From contig NZ_LQIW01000002.1 of NCBI RefSeq assembly GCF_001500025.1, positions 124,001 through 188,000 of the forward strand: a stretch of DNA of 64,000 nucleotides, given 5' to 3'. Under the pieces are notes generated by a model, which was not told where the DNA came from, searched no databases, and saw only the letters and a program-made list of their open reading frames with translations. The stretch is from Mycobacterium sp. IS-1590 (GTDB taxonomy: Bacteria > Actinomycetota > Actinomycetes > Mycobacteriales > Mycobacteriaceae). The translations under genes and the position numbers were made by a program. Of this stretch, positions 17,863 through 30,035 are shown piece by piece. How positions within the stretch are numbered: position 1 is the first letter of the stretch; every line of letters begins with the position of its first letter.

Positions 17863-19167
17863 CTAACGCCCCGGCGGGGCCAACCGGTACACCGCGTCGG
17901 CGTAGTCGTCGGTGATGTAGACGGCGCCGTCGGGTCCGACCACCGCGCCCACCGGGCGGCCCCAACGCGAACCGTCGTCGGACTGGAACCCGCCGACCAG
18001 CGTCTGCTTGTCGGCGAGTTCGCCGCTGCGCCAGCCGAAGAACGCCACCTCGGGGGCATACGGCGGCTCCCGGTTCCACGACCCGTGCACCCCGACGAGG
18101 GCGCCGCTGGAGTACGGCGGCGGTAACACGCCGTCGGTGAAACTCATCCCCAGCGGGGCGGCGTGCGCGCCGAGGCTCTGTTCGATGGGCGACAGGGCCG
18201 CGCAGTCGAGGCGGCTGCCGTCGGCGTTGGTCTGCACGTCGCGGATCAACGGTAGGCGCGCCGGCCCGCCGTCGGGATTGCAGAAGGGCCAGCCAAGCTC
18301 GCGGCCGGGCGTCAACCGCGCCACCGACTCGGGCGGATGCAGGCTGACGTAGTCCTGGCGGACCTCGCCGGTCTGCGGGTCTGCCACGTTGTCGCGGTTG
18401 TTGACGGCGGTCCACACCGCTCCGTCCGGCGCGACCGCCAGGCCGGTCCCGTTGCGCACGCCGGTCGCGAACGGCTCGGCGGGGCCGCCTCCGGGCGGGA
18501 TCCGCATGATCGAGGCGCGCGGCGGATCGGCGTCCCGATCGGCGGCCGTGATGTTGCCGGTCGAGCCGATCGAGAAGTAGACGCTGCCGTCGGGGCCGAT
18601 CGCGACGGACTTGAGCGCGTGGGCATACGCGCCCTGCAGGTCTGGGCTCTTCGCGTCGGGGAGGTTCGGAGCGATCGTGCGTGGATCGGTCGCCGCGCCC
18701 TCGGCGTAGGTGTACGCGTCGACCTGGTCGCTTTCGGCGACGTAGAGCGTGTCCCCCGCGAACGCCAGCCCGTGCGGCTGGTCGAGTCCCGCGAGCAGCG
18801 TCGACTGGCGCGGTTGCGCATCGGTGGGTGCCAGCCGCAGCACCTCACCCGTGCTCGGTTGCGACACCAGGAGCGCACCGTCGGGTGCCCACGCGGGCAG
18901 CCTCGCCTTCGGGACACGCGCCCACACCGACATGGACCATCCGGCGGGAACGAGCGCCTGGCGCGGCTCGTCGAACGGCGCCTGCGCCAGGTCCGGGTCG
19001 ACGGTGACGGTCACCGCGGCCAGGTCGCCGGACGTTTCCGCGGTGACCCGGGGCTCACTCGGGGCAGGGTTCGGCGCCGGCGCGCTCTGGGGATCCGACG
19101 AGCAGCCCGTCGCCAGCATCAAGACGGCGATGCCGGCAATCGCGTTACGCCGCGGCCAAACTCGCAT
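17863..19167 (-). CDS. PQQ-dependent sugar dehydrogenase-like lipoprotein
   Basis: 434-residue lipoprotein. The first 22 residues are a signal ending in LATGC, so the mature protein is probably lipid-anchored outside the membrane. The remainder is a six-bladed beta-propeller of the soluble glucose/sorbosone dehydrogenase type: DQPHGLAFAGDTLYVAES, VAIGPDGSVYFSIGS, RNGTGLAVAPDGAVW, GWPFCNPDGG and a final GPDGAVYITDDYADAVYRL. Whether it binds PQQ cannot be judged here. The ATG at 19167 overlaps the end of the pirin gene by 23 bases, so the two are one transcription unit. Confidence 0.85.
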   Translation of the reverse strand: MRVWPRRNAIAGIAVLMLATGCSSDPQSAPAPNPAPSEPRVTAETSGDLAAVTVTVDPDLAQAPFDEPRQALVPAGWSMSVWARVPKARLPAWAPDGALLVSQPSTGEVLRLAPTDAQPRQSTLLAGLDQPHGLAFAGDTLYVAESDQVDAYTYAEGAATDPRTIAPNLPDAKSPDLQGAYAHALKSVAIGPDGSVYFSIGSTGNITAADRDADPPRASIMRIPPGGGPAEPFATGVRNGTGLAVAPDGAVWTAVNNRDNVADPQTGEVRQDYVSLHPPESVARLTPGRELGWPFCNPDGGPARLPLIRDVQTNADGSRLDCAALSPIEQSLGAHAAPLGMSFTDGVLPPPYSSGALVGVHGSWNREPPYAPEVAFFGWRSGELADKQTLVGGFQSDDGSRWGRPVGAVVGPDGAVYITDDYADAVYRLAPPGR

Positions 19168-19906
19168 GCATCTCCCAGACGAGGATCTCGGCGGATGTGG
19201 TGGCGGTGACACGCTGGCCCCCCGTACCCGTGAAACGAACGGCGTCGCCCTCGTACAGGGCGCCCGCGCCTTCGAGCGCGACCTCGCCGCGAGGCACGAA
19301 CAGGTGCAGATACGGGGCATCGGGCAGGTCGACGCTGTCGCCGGCCTGCATGCGTGCACCGTGCAGGGCGGCGTAGGAGTTGCGAATGGCGATCGCGGTC
19401 CGGTCGCGGTGGTCAGGCATCCCGCTGGCGATCGTCACCAGACCGCCGCGCAGCAGCTCGTCGTCGATCTCGAGTTGCTGGTAGCCGGGGTCGATCCCCG
19501 ATTCGTCGGGGACCACCCACATCTGGACGAAATGCACCGGCTCTGTGTGGGTTTCGGCGCCCGTCAGCGTCCACGAGTCGTTCTTCTCCGAGTGCAGGAT
19601 GCCGCGGCCGGCCGACATCCGTTGCGCCAGGCCAGGATAGATCACACCGGAGTGCCCGGTGGAGTCCTGGTGCACCAGCGATCCACGCAACACCCAGGTG
19701 ACGATCTCCATGTCCCGGTGCGGATGGGTGTCAAAGCCGGTACCCGGTTTCACGATGTCGTCGTTGTTGACGAGCAGCAGGCCGTGATGGGTGTTCTCCG
19801 GCTCGTAGTGGCTGCCGAAGGAGAACGAGTGCTTGGAGTCCAGCCAGGAGATCGTGGTCTTCGCGCGGTCGTCAGCCCGGCGGATGTCGACGGTGGGGGC
19901 GTTCAT
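19145..19906 (-). CDS. Pirin family protein
   Basis: 253-residue bicupin of the pirin family. The N-terminal cupin has the metal-binding His pattern HPHRDMEIVTWVL (residues about 61-73), GHSGVIYPGLAQRMSAGRGILHSE, and the C-terminal cupin is more degenerate. Some pirins have quercetin 2,3-dioxygenase activity; others act as redox-responsive regulators. The downstream sugar dehydrogenase gene overlaps its end and a MarR gene is divergent across a 68-base gap, so MarR control of this pair is a reasonable inference. Confidence 0.9.
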   Translation of the reverse strand: MNAPTVDIRRADDRAKTTISWLDSKHSFSFGSHYEPENTHHGLLLVNNDDIVKPGTGFDTHPHRDMEIVTWVLRGSLVHQDSTGHSGVIYPGLAQRMSAGRGILHSEKNDSWTLTGAETHTEPVHFVQMWVVPDESGIDPGYQQLEIDDELLRGGLVTIASGMPDHRDRTAIAIRNSYAALHGARMQAGDSVDLPDAPYLHLFVPRGEVALEGAGALYEGDAVRFTGTGGQRVTATTSAEILVWEMHASLAAA

Positions 19907-19974
19907 GGCATACCTCTCGCTCGGCGCCCAGCCTAGGTGGGGGCTACTGGACGCGACAACATAGATGATGTGTC

Positions 19975-20439
19975 ATGTATTCCGTGTGGCTGACGAGGCG
20001 CGAACAAGAGGTCTGGCGGAAATACCTGACGGTGACGAGCCGATTGCAGACGGCGATGCACCGGCAGCTACAACGCGACTGTGAACTGTCGCTGGCGGAC
20101 TACGAGGTGCTCGTCGCGCTGAACGAGCGCGGCCCACAGCGCATCAACGACCTGGCCGAGGCGCTCTCGTGGGAGCAGAGCAGGCTCTCACACCAGCTGC
20201 GACGGATGCGCGGGCGCGCACTGCTCGAGCGCCACGGCAGCGACGACGACCGGCGCGGCGCCAGCGTCACGATCACCGACGGCGGGCACGCCGCGTTGCG
20301 GCGAGCGGCACCAGGGCACGCAGAACTGGTACGCAGCACGGTGTTCGAGGCGCTGACGCCCGCCCAGTTGCGCGCCTTCGACGAGGTTTTGGAAGCGGTG
20401 CTGGAGCGGGTGGTTACCAGTCCGCCTCGTCATAGGTGA
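19975..20439 (+). CDS. MarR family transcriptional regulator
   Basis: 154-residue winged-helix regulator. Helices and wing read RINDLAEALSWEQSRLSHQLRRM and then GSDDDRRGASVTITDGG (the wing). Divergent from the pirin/sugar dehydrogenase pair, with about 68 bases between the two starts. The gap contains a weak inverted repeat (ACAT-N5-ATGT, 19959-19971) close to the start, which could be the operator, but it is too short to be sure. The ligand is unknown. Its last 26 bases overlap the convergent alcohol dehydrogenase gene. Confidence 0.88.
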   Translation: MYSVWLTRREQEVWRKYLTVTSRLQTAMHRQLQRDCELSLADYEVLVALNERGPQRINDLAEALSWEQSRLSHQLRRMRGRALLERHGSDDDRRGASVTITDGGHAALRRAAPGHAELVRSTVFEALTPAQLRAFDEVLEAVLERVVTSPPRHR

Positions 20440-21538
20440 CGACGCCGCGGATGTTGCGGCCGTCGAGCATGTCCTGATAGCCGGAGTTGATGTCTTCGAG
20501 GCGGTAGGTCCTGGTGACCATGTCGTCGATGTTCAGCAGGCCCGACTTGTACAGGCCGACCAGTTTCGGAGTCTCGATGTGCGAGCTGCCGCCGCCGAAG
20601 ATGTTGCCCTTCAACGTCTTTTGCAGCATCGTGAACAGGAACAGGTTGAGTTTGACGTCGACGTCCATCATCGAGCCCATTCCCGTGACGACGCAGGTCC
20701 CGGTCTTGGTGGTCAGCGTCAGCGCCTCTTCGATGTAGGAGCCCTTCATGTCCCCGACGGCGATGATGGTCTTGTCGGCCATGACGCCGTGGGTGAGGTC
20801 GATGAGGGGTGCGATCGCCTCGGCCATCGACGGGTAGACGTGGGTGGCGCCGAACTTGATCGCCTGTTCGCGCTTCCATTCGTTCGGGTCGATCGCGACG
20901 ACGTGGCGGGCGCCGGCGATCACCGCGCCCTGCAGCGCGCTCATGCCGATGCCGCCGACGCCGACTATCACGACGGTCTCGCCCGGGTTCACCTCGGCGA
21001 CGTTGGTGGCCGACCCGAAGCCCGTCGGCACCGCGCACCCCAGCAGGGCCGCCGACTCGAACGGGATGTCCTTGTCGATCTTGACGACGGAGTCCTTGTG
21101 CACGGTCATGTACGGCGCGAACGTGCCGAGCAGGTTCATCGGCGAGACCTCGGTGCCGCCGGCGTGCACGCGCGAGGTGCCATCGGCGATCGCCTTGCCG
21201 CCGAGCAGCACGGCGCCGCGGTCGCACAGCGAGCGATGGCCCTTGAGGCAGGGTGCGCATTGGCCGCACGCCGGGATGAACGCGAGAATGACGTGGTCGC
21301 CCTCCTCCAGGCCGGTGACATTCTTACCGACCTTGGTGATGACGCCGGCGCCCTCGTGTCCGCCGAGCGCGGGCAGGCCGATCGGGGTGGCGCCGGTGGT
21401 CAGGTGGTAGTCCGAATGACACATGCCCGCGGCGTGCAGGCGGATCTGGACCTCGTCGGCGACGGGGTCGCCGATCTCGATCTCGTCGATGCGAAACGGC
21501 GAGTTGAGCTCCCACAGCAGTGCGCCCTTGGTCTTCAT
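20414..21538 (-). CDS. adhE1: NDMA-dependent zinc alcohol dehydrogenase (Rv0162c-like)
   Basis: 374-residue zinc-dependent medium-chain alcohol dehydrogenase. Catalytic zinc ligands are in GMCHSDY (Cys39) and GGHEGAG; the structural zinc Cys cluster is CGQCAPCLKGHRSLC; the Rossmann motif is GVGGIG. The overall sequence fits the actinobacterial NDMA-dependent group, whose NAD stays bound, and Rv0162c (adhE1) of M. tuberculosis. A perfect 14-base palindrome TAGAAC-AC-GTTCTA lies 12 bases before the ATG and fits the KstR consensus, suggesting cholesterol/sterol-linked control. The alcohol substrate is not known. Confidence 0.88.
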   Translation of the reverse strand: MKTKGALLWELNSPFRIDEIEIGDPVADEVQIRLHAAGMCHSDYHLTTGATPIGLPALGGHEGAGVITKVGKNVTGLEEGDHVILAFIPACGQCAPCLKGHRSLCDRGAVLLGGKAIADGTSRVHAGGTEVSPMNLLGTFAPYMTVHKDSVVKIDKDIPFESAALLGCAVPTGFGSATNVAEVNPGETVVIVGVGGIGMSALQGAVIAGARHVVAIDPNEWKREQAIKFGATHVYPSMAEAIAPLIDLTHGVMADKTIIAVGDMKGSYIEEALTLTTKTGTCVVTGMGSMMDVDVKLNLFLFTMLQKTLKGNIFGGGSSHIETPKLVGLYKSGLLNIDDMVTRTYRLEDINSGYQDMLDGRNIRGVVTYDEADW

Positions 21539-21550
21539 GGCCGCTGACTA

Positions 21551-21564
21551 TAGAACACGTTCTA
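21551..21564. promoter_or_regulatory. KstR-like operator before the alcohol dehydrogenase gene
   Basis: Perfect palindrome TAGAACACGTTCTA. It fits the reported mycobacterial KstR consensus TNNAACNNGTTNNA at every fixed position. It is the reverse complement of the box at 41404-41417. Being so near the ATG, it would cover the transcription start of a short-leader or leaderless mRNA. Confidence 0.7.
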
Positions 21565-21691
21565 GAAAGGGTGCCAATTCGACCGTGAACTGCGCAGATG
21601 AGCGCTCTGGACCTTCGCCGGAGTAGCTTTCGGCGGGTGACCTGCGCGTCGAGCGGCGTTCGCGAGCGCCGCTCGTAATACGCTGCCCGCG

Positions 21692-22612
21692 ATGAGCACA
21701 CCCTCGCCGAGATGGCGCGCTGTGCGGGCGATCGCCGTCTTCGCTGTGGCGTTGGTGCTGTTGATGGCGGGCAACCTCGCGCTGTACGCATCCAGCAGGC
21801 ACTGGGCCGAGGACGGTCTGCAGCTCGGCGACTTCGACAAGCCCGACCGGATCGACCTCACCGTGTGGGTCAATCGGGTCGACACCGAAACGACGACCGT
21901 GGCGGCGACGATCACCGACATCGAGGCCAACGGGAAGTACGCCGACGCGGACGGCCATCTGCGCATGGACACGAAGCTGCTGAGCAACTCCTTCACCAAC
22001 CCCTCGGTCAACCTGCCGAGTGGGGAGAGCGTGCCCGTCATCGAGCAGAAGTTCGGGATGGTGGGGATTCCGACCGACTACCCCTTCGATCGCTACAGCG
22101 CCTTCCTCGGACTCAACATCGCGGCCGACGACGGCACCGCGCTGCCCACGACGCTCACCGTGTTCAACAACGACTCGTTCTTCCGGGTCGGGCTGGCACC
22201 CGACCCGGACGTCGAAGGCGACAGCGTCGACGCGGATCTCTTCATGCACCGCAGCACCCCGACGATGGTGTTCGCCATATTCGTGATGGTGCTCATGCTC
22301 GGGCTGGCCGCGGCGGCCGTCACGGCCTCCTATTACGCGTTGCGCTGGCGCAGAGGCCTTGTGCTGCCGGCCTGCTCGATGATGGCCGCGATCCTGTTCG
22401 CTCTGATCCCGCTTCGTAACGCCGTGCCCGGCGGCCCGCCGATCGGCTCACTCATCGACTTCGCGGCGTTCTTCATCGCCGAGGGCGTCATCTCGATCGC
22501 GTTGATCACCAGCGTCGTGCTCGGCTACCGGCACGACATCGCATACGAGCGGGCCGAAGCGGCCAAGGCGGGCCTGAGCATCGACGAATTCGCGCTGGGC
22601 CGCAAGCCGTAG
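21692..22612 (+). CDS. DUF4436 family membrane protein
   Basis: 306-residue membrane protein. An N-terminal helix (about residues 12-34) is followed by an extracytoplasmic beta-rich domain of about 160 residues (VWVNRVDTETTTVAATITDIE, FPTDYPFDRYSA-type motif), then three C-terminal helices (about 195-220, 230-245 and 255-280). This is the DUF4436 arrangement, common in actinobacteria and of unknown function. Its stop is one base from the stop of the convergent sigG. Confidence 0.8.
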   Translation: MSTPSPRWRAVRAIAVFAVALVLLMAGNLALYASSRHWAEDGLQLGDFDKPDRIDLTVWVNRVDTETTTVAATITDIEANGKYADADGHLRMDTKLLSNSFTNPSVNLPSGESVPVIEQKFGMVGIPTDYPFDRYSAFLGLNIAADDGTALPTTLTVFNNDSFFRVGLAPDPDVEGDSVDADLFMHRSTPTMVFAIFVMVLMLGLAAAAVTASYYALRWRRGLVLPACSMMAAILFALIPLRNAVPGGPPIGSLIDFAAFFIAEGVISIALITSVVLGYRHDIAYERAEAAKAGLSIDEFALGRKP

Positions 22613-22613
22613 G

Positions 22614-25481
<2,868 letters not shown>

Positions 25482-25491
25482 TCTGGCGCCC

Positions 25492-26268
25492 ATGACCGAC
25501 GACAAGATGCTGGCCCGCATCGCCGCCCTGCTGCGCCAGGCCGAGGGCACCGACAACCCGCACGAGGCGGACGCGTTCATGGCCGCTGCGCAGCGCTTGG
25601 CCACGGCCACCTCCATCGACCTTGCGGTCGCCCGGTCACACACCGATCAGCGCACGAAGGCGCAGATGCCGGTGCAGCGCACGATCACGATCGGCAACGC
25701 CGGCACCCGAGGGTTGCGGACGTATGTGCAGTTGTTCACCGTGATCGCACACGCCAACGACGTGAAATGCGATGTCGCGTCCAACTCGACGTTCGTCTAC
25801 GCCTACGGCTTCCCCGAGGACATCGACACCAGCCATGCGCTCTATGCGAGCCTGGTCATGCAGATGGTCAGGGCCTCGCAGGCCTACATCGAGTCGGGTG
25901 CCCACCGCCCCACGCCCACCATCACGGCGCGGATCAACTTCCAGTTGGCGTTCGGCGCCCGCATCGGTCAGCGACTGGTCGAGGCGCGCGAGGAGGCCCG
26001 CCGGGAAGCCACGAACAGCCGCGACAGCCGGCCGGGCACCGCGATCGCGTTGCGGGACAAGGACCTCGAGCTGCGCGACTTCTACCGCGAGACGTCGGAG
26101 GCGCGGGGGACGTGGCGGGCGACCAGCGCGACGGCCGGCTACTCCTCGGCCGCCCGCCGCGCGGGTGACCGCGCAGGTCGCAAGGCCAGGCTCGGGCCCA
26201 GCCCCGAACTCGCGAACGCGCGTTCGGCGCTGACGCAGAACGGGCGCCGCGCCGCCGGGGAGACGTGA
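25492..26268 (+). CDS. DUF2786 domain protein (Rv0184-like)
   Basis: 258-residue protein with the N-terminal DUF2786 motif MLARIAALLRQAEGTDNPHEADAF (residues about 5-28), followed by a mostly helical region and a basic, Arg-rich C-terminus (AARRAGDRAGRKARLG). Length and neighbours fit Rv0184. No function is established. The ATG at 25492 is preferred over an upstream in-frame GTG/ATG because it starts directly at the conserved motif. The stop overlaps the next GTG (GTGA). Confidence 0.83.
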   Translation: MTDDKMLARIAALLRQAEGTDNPHEADAFMAAAQRLATATSIDLAVARSHTDQRTKAQMPVQRTITIGNAGTRGLRTYVQLFTVIAHANDVKCDVASNSTFVYAYGFPEDIDTSHALYASLVMQMVRASQAYIESGAHRPTPTITARINFQLAFGARIGQRLVEAREEARREATNSRDSRPGTAIALRDKDLELRDFYRETSEARGTWRATSATAGYSSAARRAGDRAGRKARLGPSPELANARSALTQNGRRAAGET

Positions 26269-26759
26269 CACCGCGCGACACCCAACGGGCGAAGGTGTAC
26301 GCCGCCGAGGAGTTCGTCCGGACGTTGTTCGACAGGGCCGCCGAGCACGGCAACCGGGCCATCGATTTCTTCGGGACCGCGTTGACGCTGCCGCCCGAGG
26401 CGCGGTTCGCGTCGGTGGAGTCGGTGCAGCGGTATGTCGACGAGGTGCTGGCGCTGCCGGCGGTGCGACAACGGTGGCCGCGCGCGACCCCCCTCGCCGT
26501 ACGGCCGCGGCGCGGGGCCGGCGCGGCCCACTACGAGGCCGACGAGACCGGTGCCGTCATCGCGGTGCCGGAAGTCCAGACCCGTTGGGCACTAAGAGAA
26601 TTGGTGGTCCTGCACGAGATCGCACACCACCTGTGCCAGGCGGCGCCGCCGCACGGCCCGGGGTTCGTGACCACCTTCTGCGAACTCGCCGGCACGGTGA
26701 TGGGGCCGGAGGTAGCCCACGTGTTGCAGGTGGTGTACGCGAAAGAGGGTGTGCGCTAG
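26265..26759 (+). CDS. TIGR04338-type metallohydrolase (Rv0185-like)
   Basis: 164-residue protein with a zinc-protease-type motif HEIAHHLC at about residues 118-125 (HExxH) and a third possible ligand in HGPGF a few residues later. The arrangement matches the small mycobacterial metallohydrolase family of Rv0185. GTG start overlaps the DUF2786 stop. Its stop codon overlaps the stop of the convergent espL gene (CTAG at 26756-26759). The substrate is unknown. Confidence 0.82.
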   Translation: MTPRDTQRAKVYAAEEFVRTLFDRAAEHGNRAIDFFGTALTLPPEARFASVESVQRYVDEVLALPAVRQRWPRATPLAVRPRRGAGAAHYEADETGAVIAVPEVQTRWALRELVVLHEIAHHLCQAAPPHGPGFVTTFCELAGTVMGPEVAHVLQVVYAKEGVR

Positions 26760-27085
26760 CGGTTTTGATCGGTGATGTCGGCGACGGCGGCGTCGATCCT
26801 GTCCCGGTCGGCCTGCAGCGACGCGGTGGCCGCGGCCGTCGCGCCCTCCAGCGCTTCGTTGAGTCGCTTCTGAACCTCCTCGACGCCCAGGCTCAGCAGC
26901 CCGTCCTCGATGACGACGGCCGTCAGGTTGTGGTGACCGTCCAGCTCCACCCGCACGGTCTCGGATTCGTCGGTTCCGGTGAAGGTCTTCGAGTTCATCC
27001 GCTGCAGCTGATCGTCCATGAGCGACTGCAACTGCTGCGCCTGCCGCAACACCGCGGCGACGTCGGGATGCATCTCGCCGGTCAC
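26756..27085 (-). CDS. espL: ESX-1 associated protein EspL
   Basis: 109-residue YbaB/EbfC-like protein, equivalent by order and size to EspL (Rv3880c, about 115 residues). It has two long helices (VAAVLRQAQQLQSLMDDQLQ and the C-terminal Ala/Asp-rich helix) around a small beta-sheet (ETVRVELDGHHNLTAVVIED). The GTG at 27085 overlaps the espB stop by four bases, which decides the start. In M. tuberculosis EspL supports EspE/EspB-linked ESX-1 secretion. It is the last gene of this ESX cluster, ending against a non-ESX gene. Confidence 0.85.
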   Translation of the reverse strand: MTGEMHPDVAAVLRQAQQLQSLMDDQLQRMNSKTFTGTDESETVRVELDGHHNLTAVVIEDGLLSLGVEEVQKRLNEALEGATAAATASLQADRDRIDAAVADITDQNR

Positions 27086-28611
27086 GTGGCGTCTCGCCTC
27101 TCGCCGTCGGCGACCGCTCGGCGCCTGCGATTGCCGACGACGGCCTCGGTCCACGGCCGATCCTCGGTGTAGAGGTCCTCGTCGGGCGCCAACCGGGGAT
27201 CGCGCCGCTTCTCCTTACCCTGCTGGGCGCCCGCGCCGTGCGCCATCGGGGCCATCCCGCCGGCCATCGCCGTACCCGCGCGGCCGTCCGACGAGGATCC
27301 CGGCGCGGCGAATCCGGCCGGCGCGTTCGGTGCGGGCGCGACCGTCTCGGCGGTCACCGGTGCCGACATCGGCGTCCCAGGCATGCCACCGCCGCCGGCG
27401 CCGCCGCCCCTCGCGCCACCTGCTCCGGCACCGCCGGCGGCGGCGGGGCGCACCCGCGGATCGGTCGGCGACGTCGGGCCCGGTGCCGCGGCCCCGCCCG
27501 GGGTGCCACCACCGCCCGACGGCGCACCACCACCCGACGGCGCACCGCCACCCGACGGCGCACCACCGCCGGTGGGAGCGCCACGTCCTGCCGGGGCAGC
27601 ACCGGAGCCCGTCGCACCGTCGGCCCCCGCCGGTGACCCGGCCGTACCGTCCGTCGGCAGACCCGCGCGCTGCCCGCCGGATCGCGCACCGGTACCGCCG
27701 GGGGCAGCGACGAGGCCGGCGCCGTCGGTATCCGGGCTGGACGGCATCGCGGGCCGGACGGGTGAGAACGTCGCCCCGCTCGCATAGTCTCGGCGCACCT
27801 CGTCGGACCGCTGCTGCAGCTCGTGCATCCGCTTCTGGATCTTCGCCATCTCGGTGGCCGCCACGACGGAGTTGCCCACGGTCGCCTGTGCCGCCAACTC
27901 GAGCAGCTGCGTCTCCAGCGCGACGTACTCCGTGTGGATACCGGCGTGCTCGGTCTTGGCGCTGTCATGGGCCGCAACGATTTTCGCCGCGGCCTCGGCC
28001 AGGTCGTGCCACCCCGCGGCGAGTTGTTCCAGCCAGCCGCCGAATTCGGCCATTCGGGCGTACGCGGCGTCGGCGGCCCGGCCCTCCCAATCGCCGCTGG
28101 GCGGCCGCGGGGCGTTGCCGGAGACCCGGGTGCTGGCCAGACCCCACTGCAGCATGGCCATTTTCAGCGACGCACCGTCGTCCCCCGCCACCAGATCGGC
28201 CTGCGTCTTGTGCACGTCGCTGTAGCCGGCCGCATCGAGAGGCTGCAGAGCGCCGACCGGATGAGGCAGCGCGGGCGGCGGCGTCGGCGGGGCGGGCACC
28301 GCGATCGCTTCGACGGCTGCCCGGCGAGTGGGATCCTCGATGGCCCGCCCGCAGGTCTCGTCGACCGCCGAGTAGGCGTCGGCGGCGATCTGCAGCATCT
28401 CGGCGATGCGTTGGTTCTCCGCCTCGACCCAGCGCTGAAACTCCAGCAGCGACTGCGCGTTGGCGTTCAGATTGGCGACCGCGGCCGCCGAGGAGGGCAG
28501 CGCGTCCGGCGGCAGCACCGCTTCGGCGACGGGGTTGTGCCACTGCACCCCGCGCATCTCCGCGGACTGCCTGGTGAGCTCCGCCGGTTCGACCCGCTGG
28601 ATCTCGCCCAT
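27082..28611 (-). CDS. espB: ESX-1 secreted protein EspB
   Basis: 509-residue ESX-1 substrate, somewhat longer than Rv3881c (460). The N-terminal PE/PPE-like helical bundle has a YxxxD secretion motif at Tyr80-Asp84 (YSAVD) and a WxG turn at Trp175-Gly177 (DWEG). A second helical region (EFGGWLEQLAAGWHDLAEAA) follows to about residue 285. The C-terminal third is low-complexity Gly/Pro/Ala with a repeated GGGAPSGGGAP unit and a conserved end (TEDRPWTEAVVGNRRRR). EspB is secreted through ESX-1, is cleaved by MycP1 and forms heptameric rings. The MycP1-type protease is encoded upstream in the same run. No esx genes or EccA-D are in this window. Confidence 0.9.
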   Translation of the reverse strand: MGEIQRVEPAELTRQSAEMRGVQWHNPVAEAVLPPDALPSSAAAVANLNANAQSLLEFQRWVEAENQRIAEMLQIAADAYSAVDETCGRAIEDPTRRAAVEAIAVPAPPTPPPALPHPVGALQPLDAAGYSDVHKTQADLVAGDDGASLKMAMLQWGLASTRVSGNAPRPPSGDWEGRAADAAYARMAEFGGWLEQLAAGWHDLAEAAAKIVAAHDSAKTEHAGIHTEYVALETQLLELAAQATVGNSVVAATEMAKIQKRMHELQQRSDEVRRDYASGATFSPVRPAMPSSPDTDGAGLVAAPGGTGARSGGQRAGLPTDGTAGSPAGADGATGSGAAPAGRGAPTGGGAPSGGGAPSGGGAPSGGGGTPGGAAAPGPTSPTDPRVRPAAAGGAGAGGARGGGAGGGGMPGTPMSAPVTAETVAPAPNAPAGFAAPGSSSDGRAGTAMAGGMAPMAHGAGAQQGKEKRRDPRLAPDEDLYTEDRPWTEAVVGNRRRRAVADGERRDAT

Positions 28612-28637
28612 CGCTACCCCTGCGCCCGCATGGCGGC

Positions 28638-30035
28638 TCAGCCCTCGAGGACCATCTGGTAGCGGCTCTCCTCGCGCGGATTGATCAGCCGTATCGGTAG
28701 CTGGCGATGGCGGGGCGTGTCGATGTAGTTGTGGCGCAAGATCACCCGGCCCACGCCCGGGTGCGGGCCGAGGTAGGTCGTCGCGTGCGGCCAGGCCACC
28801 TTGGCCTCGTTGCCGATCCTGGCGTTGACGTAGCCGGCGAACTCGTTGAATTGCGGTGTCAGCGTGACGACGGCGCCTGCGGCCGCGGACCGCACGATGA
28901 ACTGGGTGAACAGCCGGGAGTCGCCGAGGTTGATGCTGGCGTCGACGTCGTCGAACGGCAGGTAGACCGGGTAGCGGTCGGCGGTCTCACCGACCAGCAC
29001 CCCCGCCGACCCGATCGGTAGTTCGTAGTGGCGGTCGCCGACCGGGCTGATGCCGTGCAGCGCCGCCCGCTGCCCGCCGAACAGACACGAAAAGCCGCGC
29101 GGCGTAGCGGGATTGGCCAGGGTGGTCAGCAGCACCGTCGACCGGGGGGCCTCACCGGGCCGGATGCGGACCCGGGTGATCGTATGGTCGGCGCGCGCCG
29201 ACCACCACACGTCCGGTCCGCCCGGCGCGGTGTAGGCCGCGGTGAATGTGCTGCGTCCCTTGATCGCCGACCACGTCTCGCGCTCGAAGCTGATCTCGGT
29301 GGCGCGGTCGAGATCGTCGAAGCTGCGCGCGGGACGGGCGTCGATTCCGTTGCCGGCCAACTGATCGGCGATCCGCGTCGCCGAGGCCACCAGGTACCGC
29401 GCCAGCCCGGCGACCCCGGACTCGCGGCGCTGCGACGACTTGCGGGTGGACTCGGGATCGGCGCGCAGCACGATCCAGGTGCGCCGGTTCGCCGGAGCCG
29501 GATACGGGCCGACGACCTGTTCGTAGAGCGAGATCAGCGTGGCGGGCGCGGTTTTGCCGACGCGATATCCCGATGACACCACGTCGGCCTCGAGGTCGGG
29601 GCAGTGAGCGGCGACGAGTTGTTCGACGAGCCGGGTGTCGACGACGTCGTCGGTGAACGCCGCGCCGTTGACGATCACCGTCGGGGTGAACGGCCGCGGC
29701 ACCAGCTCGATGGCCGCCACCAGGTGCTCGTCCTGCCATCGCACGGCGACGTGGTCGCCCGGCATCACGGTGGCGCCCACCGCGGGTTCCGACGGCTGCT
29801 GCGGGGCGTCGCGATGCCTGCGCCGCCACGCGAACACCGCGGCCACCCAGCCGGTGATCCGCAGCCCGCGGATGGTCACCACCGAGCCCAGCCCGATCAG
29901 CACGGCGATCGTGATCCCGAGCCACAGCAAGTTCAGCTCGGCGAACACCAGGATGGTCGCGGGCATCAGCGCCGCCGCCCAGATCGCGTGTCCCGTGGTG
30001 AAGCGCAGGCCGAACATGCCGAGGATCCTGTTCAT
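28638..30035 (-). CDS. eccE1: ESX-1 secretion membrane component EccE1
   Basis: 465-residue conserved component of a type VII secretion membrane complex, close to the 462 residues of Rv3882c. Two N-terminal membrane helices (HAIWAAALMPATILVFAELN, LLWLGITIAVLIGLGSVV) are followed by a large soluble domain. The ATG at 30035 overlaps the mycP1 stop by four bases. EccE sits at the outer edge of the EccB-C-D-E hexamer. Here none of its usual partners EccB, EccC or EccD is encoded in the 64 kb. Confidence 0.88.
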   Translation of the reverse strand: MNRILGMFGLRFTTGHAIWAAALMPATILVFAELNLLWLGITIAVLIGLGSVVTIRGLRITGWVAAVFAWRRRHRDAPQQPSEPAVGATVMPGDHVAVRWQDEHLVAAIELVPRPFTPTVIVNGAAFTDDVVDTRLVEQLVAAHCPDLEADVVSSGYRVGKTAPATLISLYEQVVGPYPAPANRRTWIVLRADPESTRKSSQRRESGVAGLARYLVASATRIADQLAGNGIDARPARSFDDLDRATEISFERETWSAIKGRSTFTAAYTAPGGPDVWWSARADHTITRVRIRPGEAPRSTVLLTTLANPATPRGFSCLFGGQRAALHGISPVGDRHYELPIGSAGVLVGETADRYPVYLPFDDVDASINLGDSRLFTQFIVRSAAAGAVVTLTPQFNEFAGYVNARIGNEAKVAWPHATTYLGPHPGVGRVILRHNYIDTPRHRQLPIRLINPREESRYQMVLEG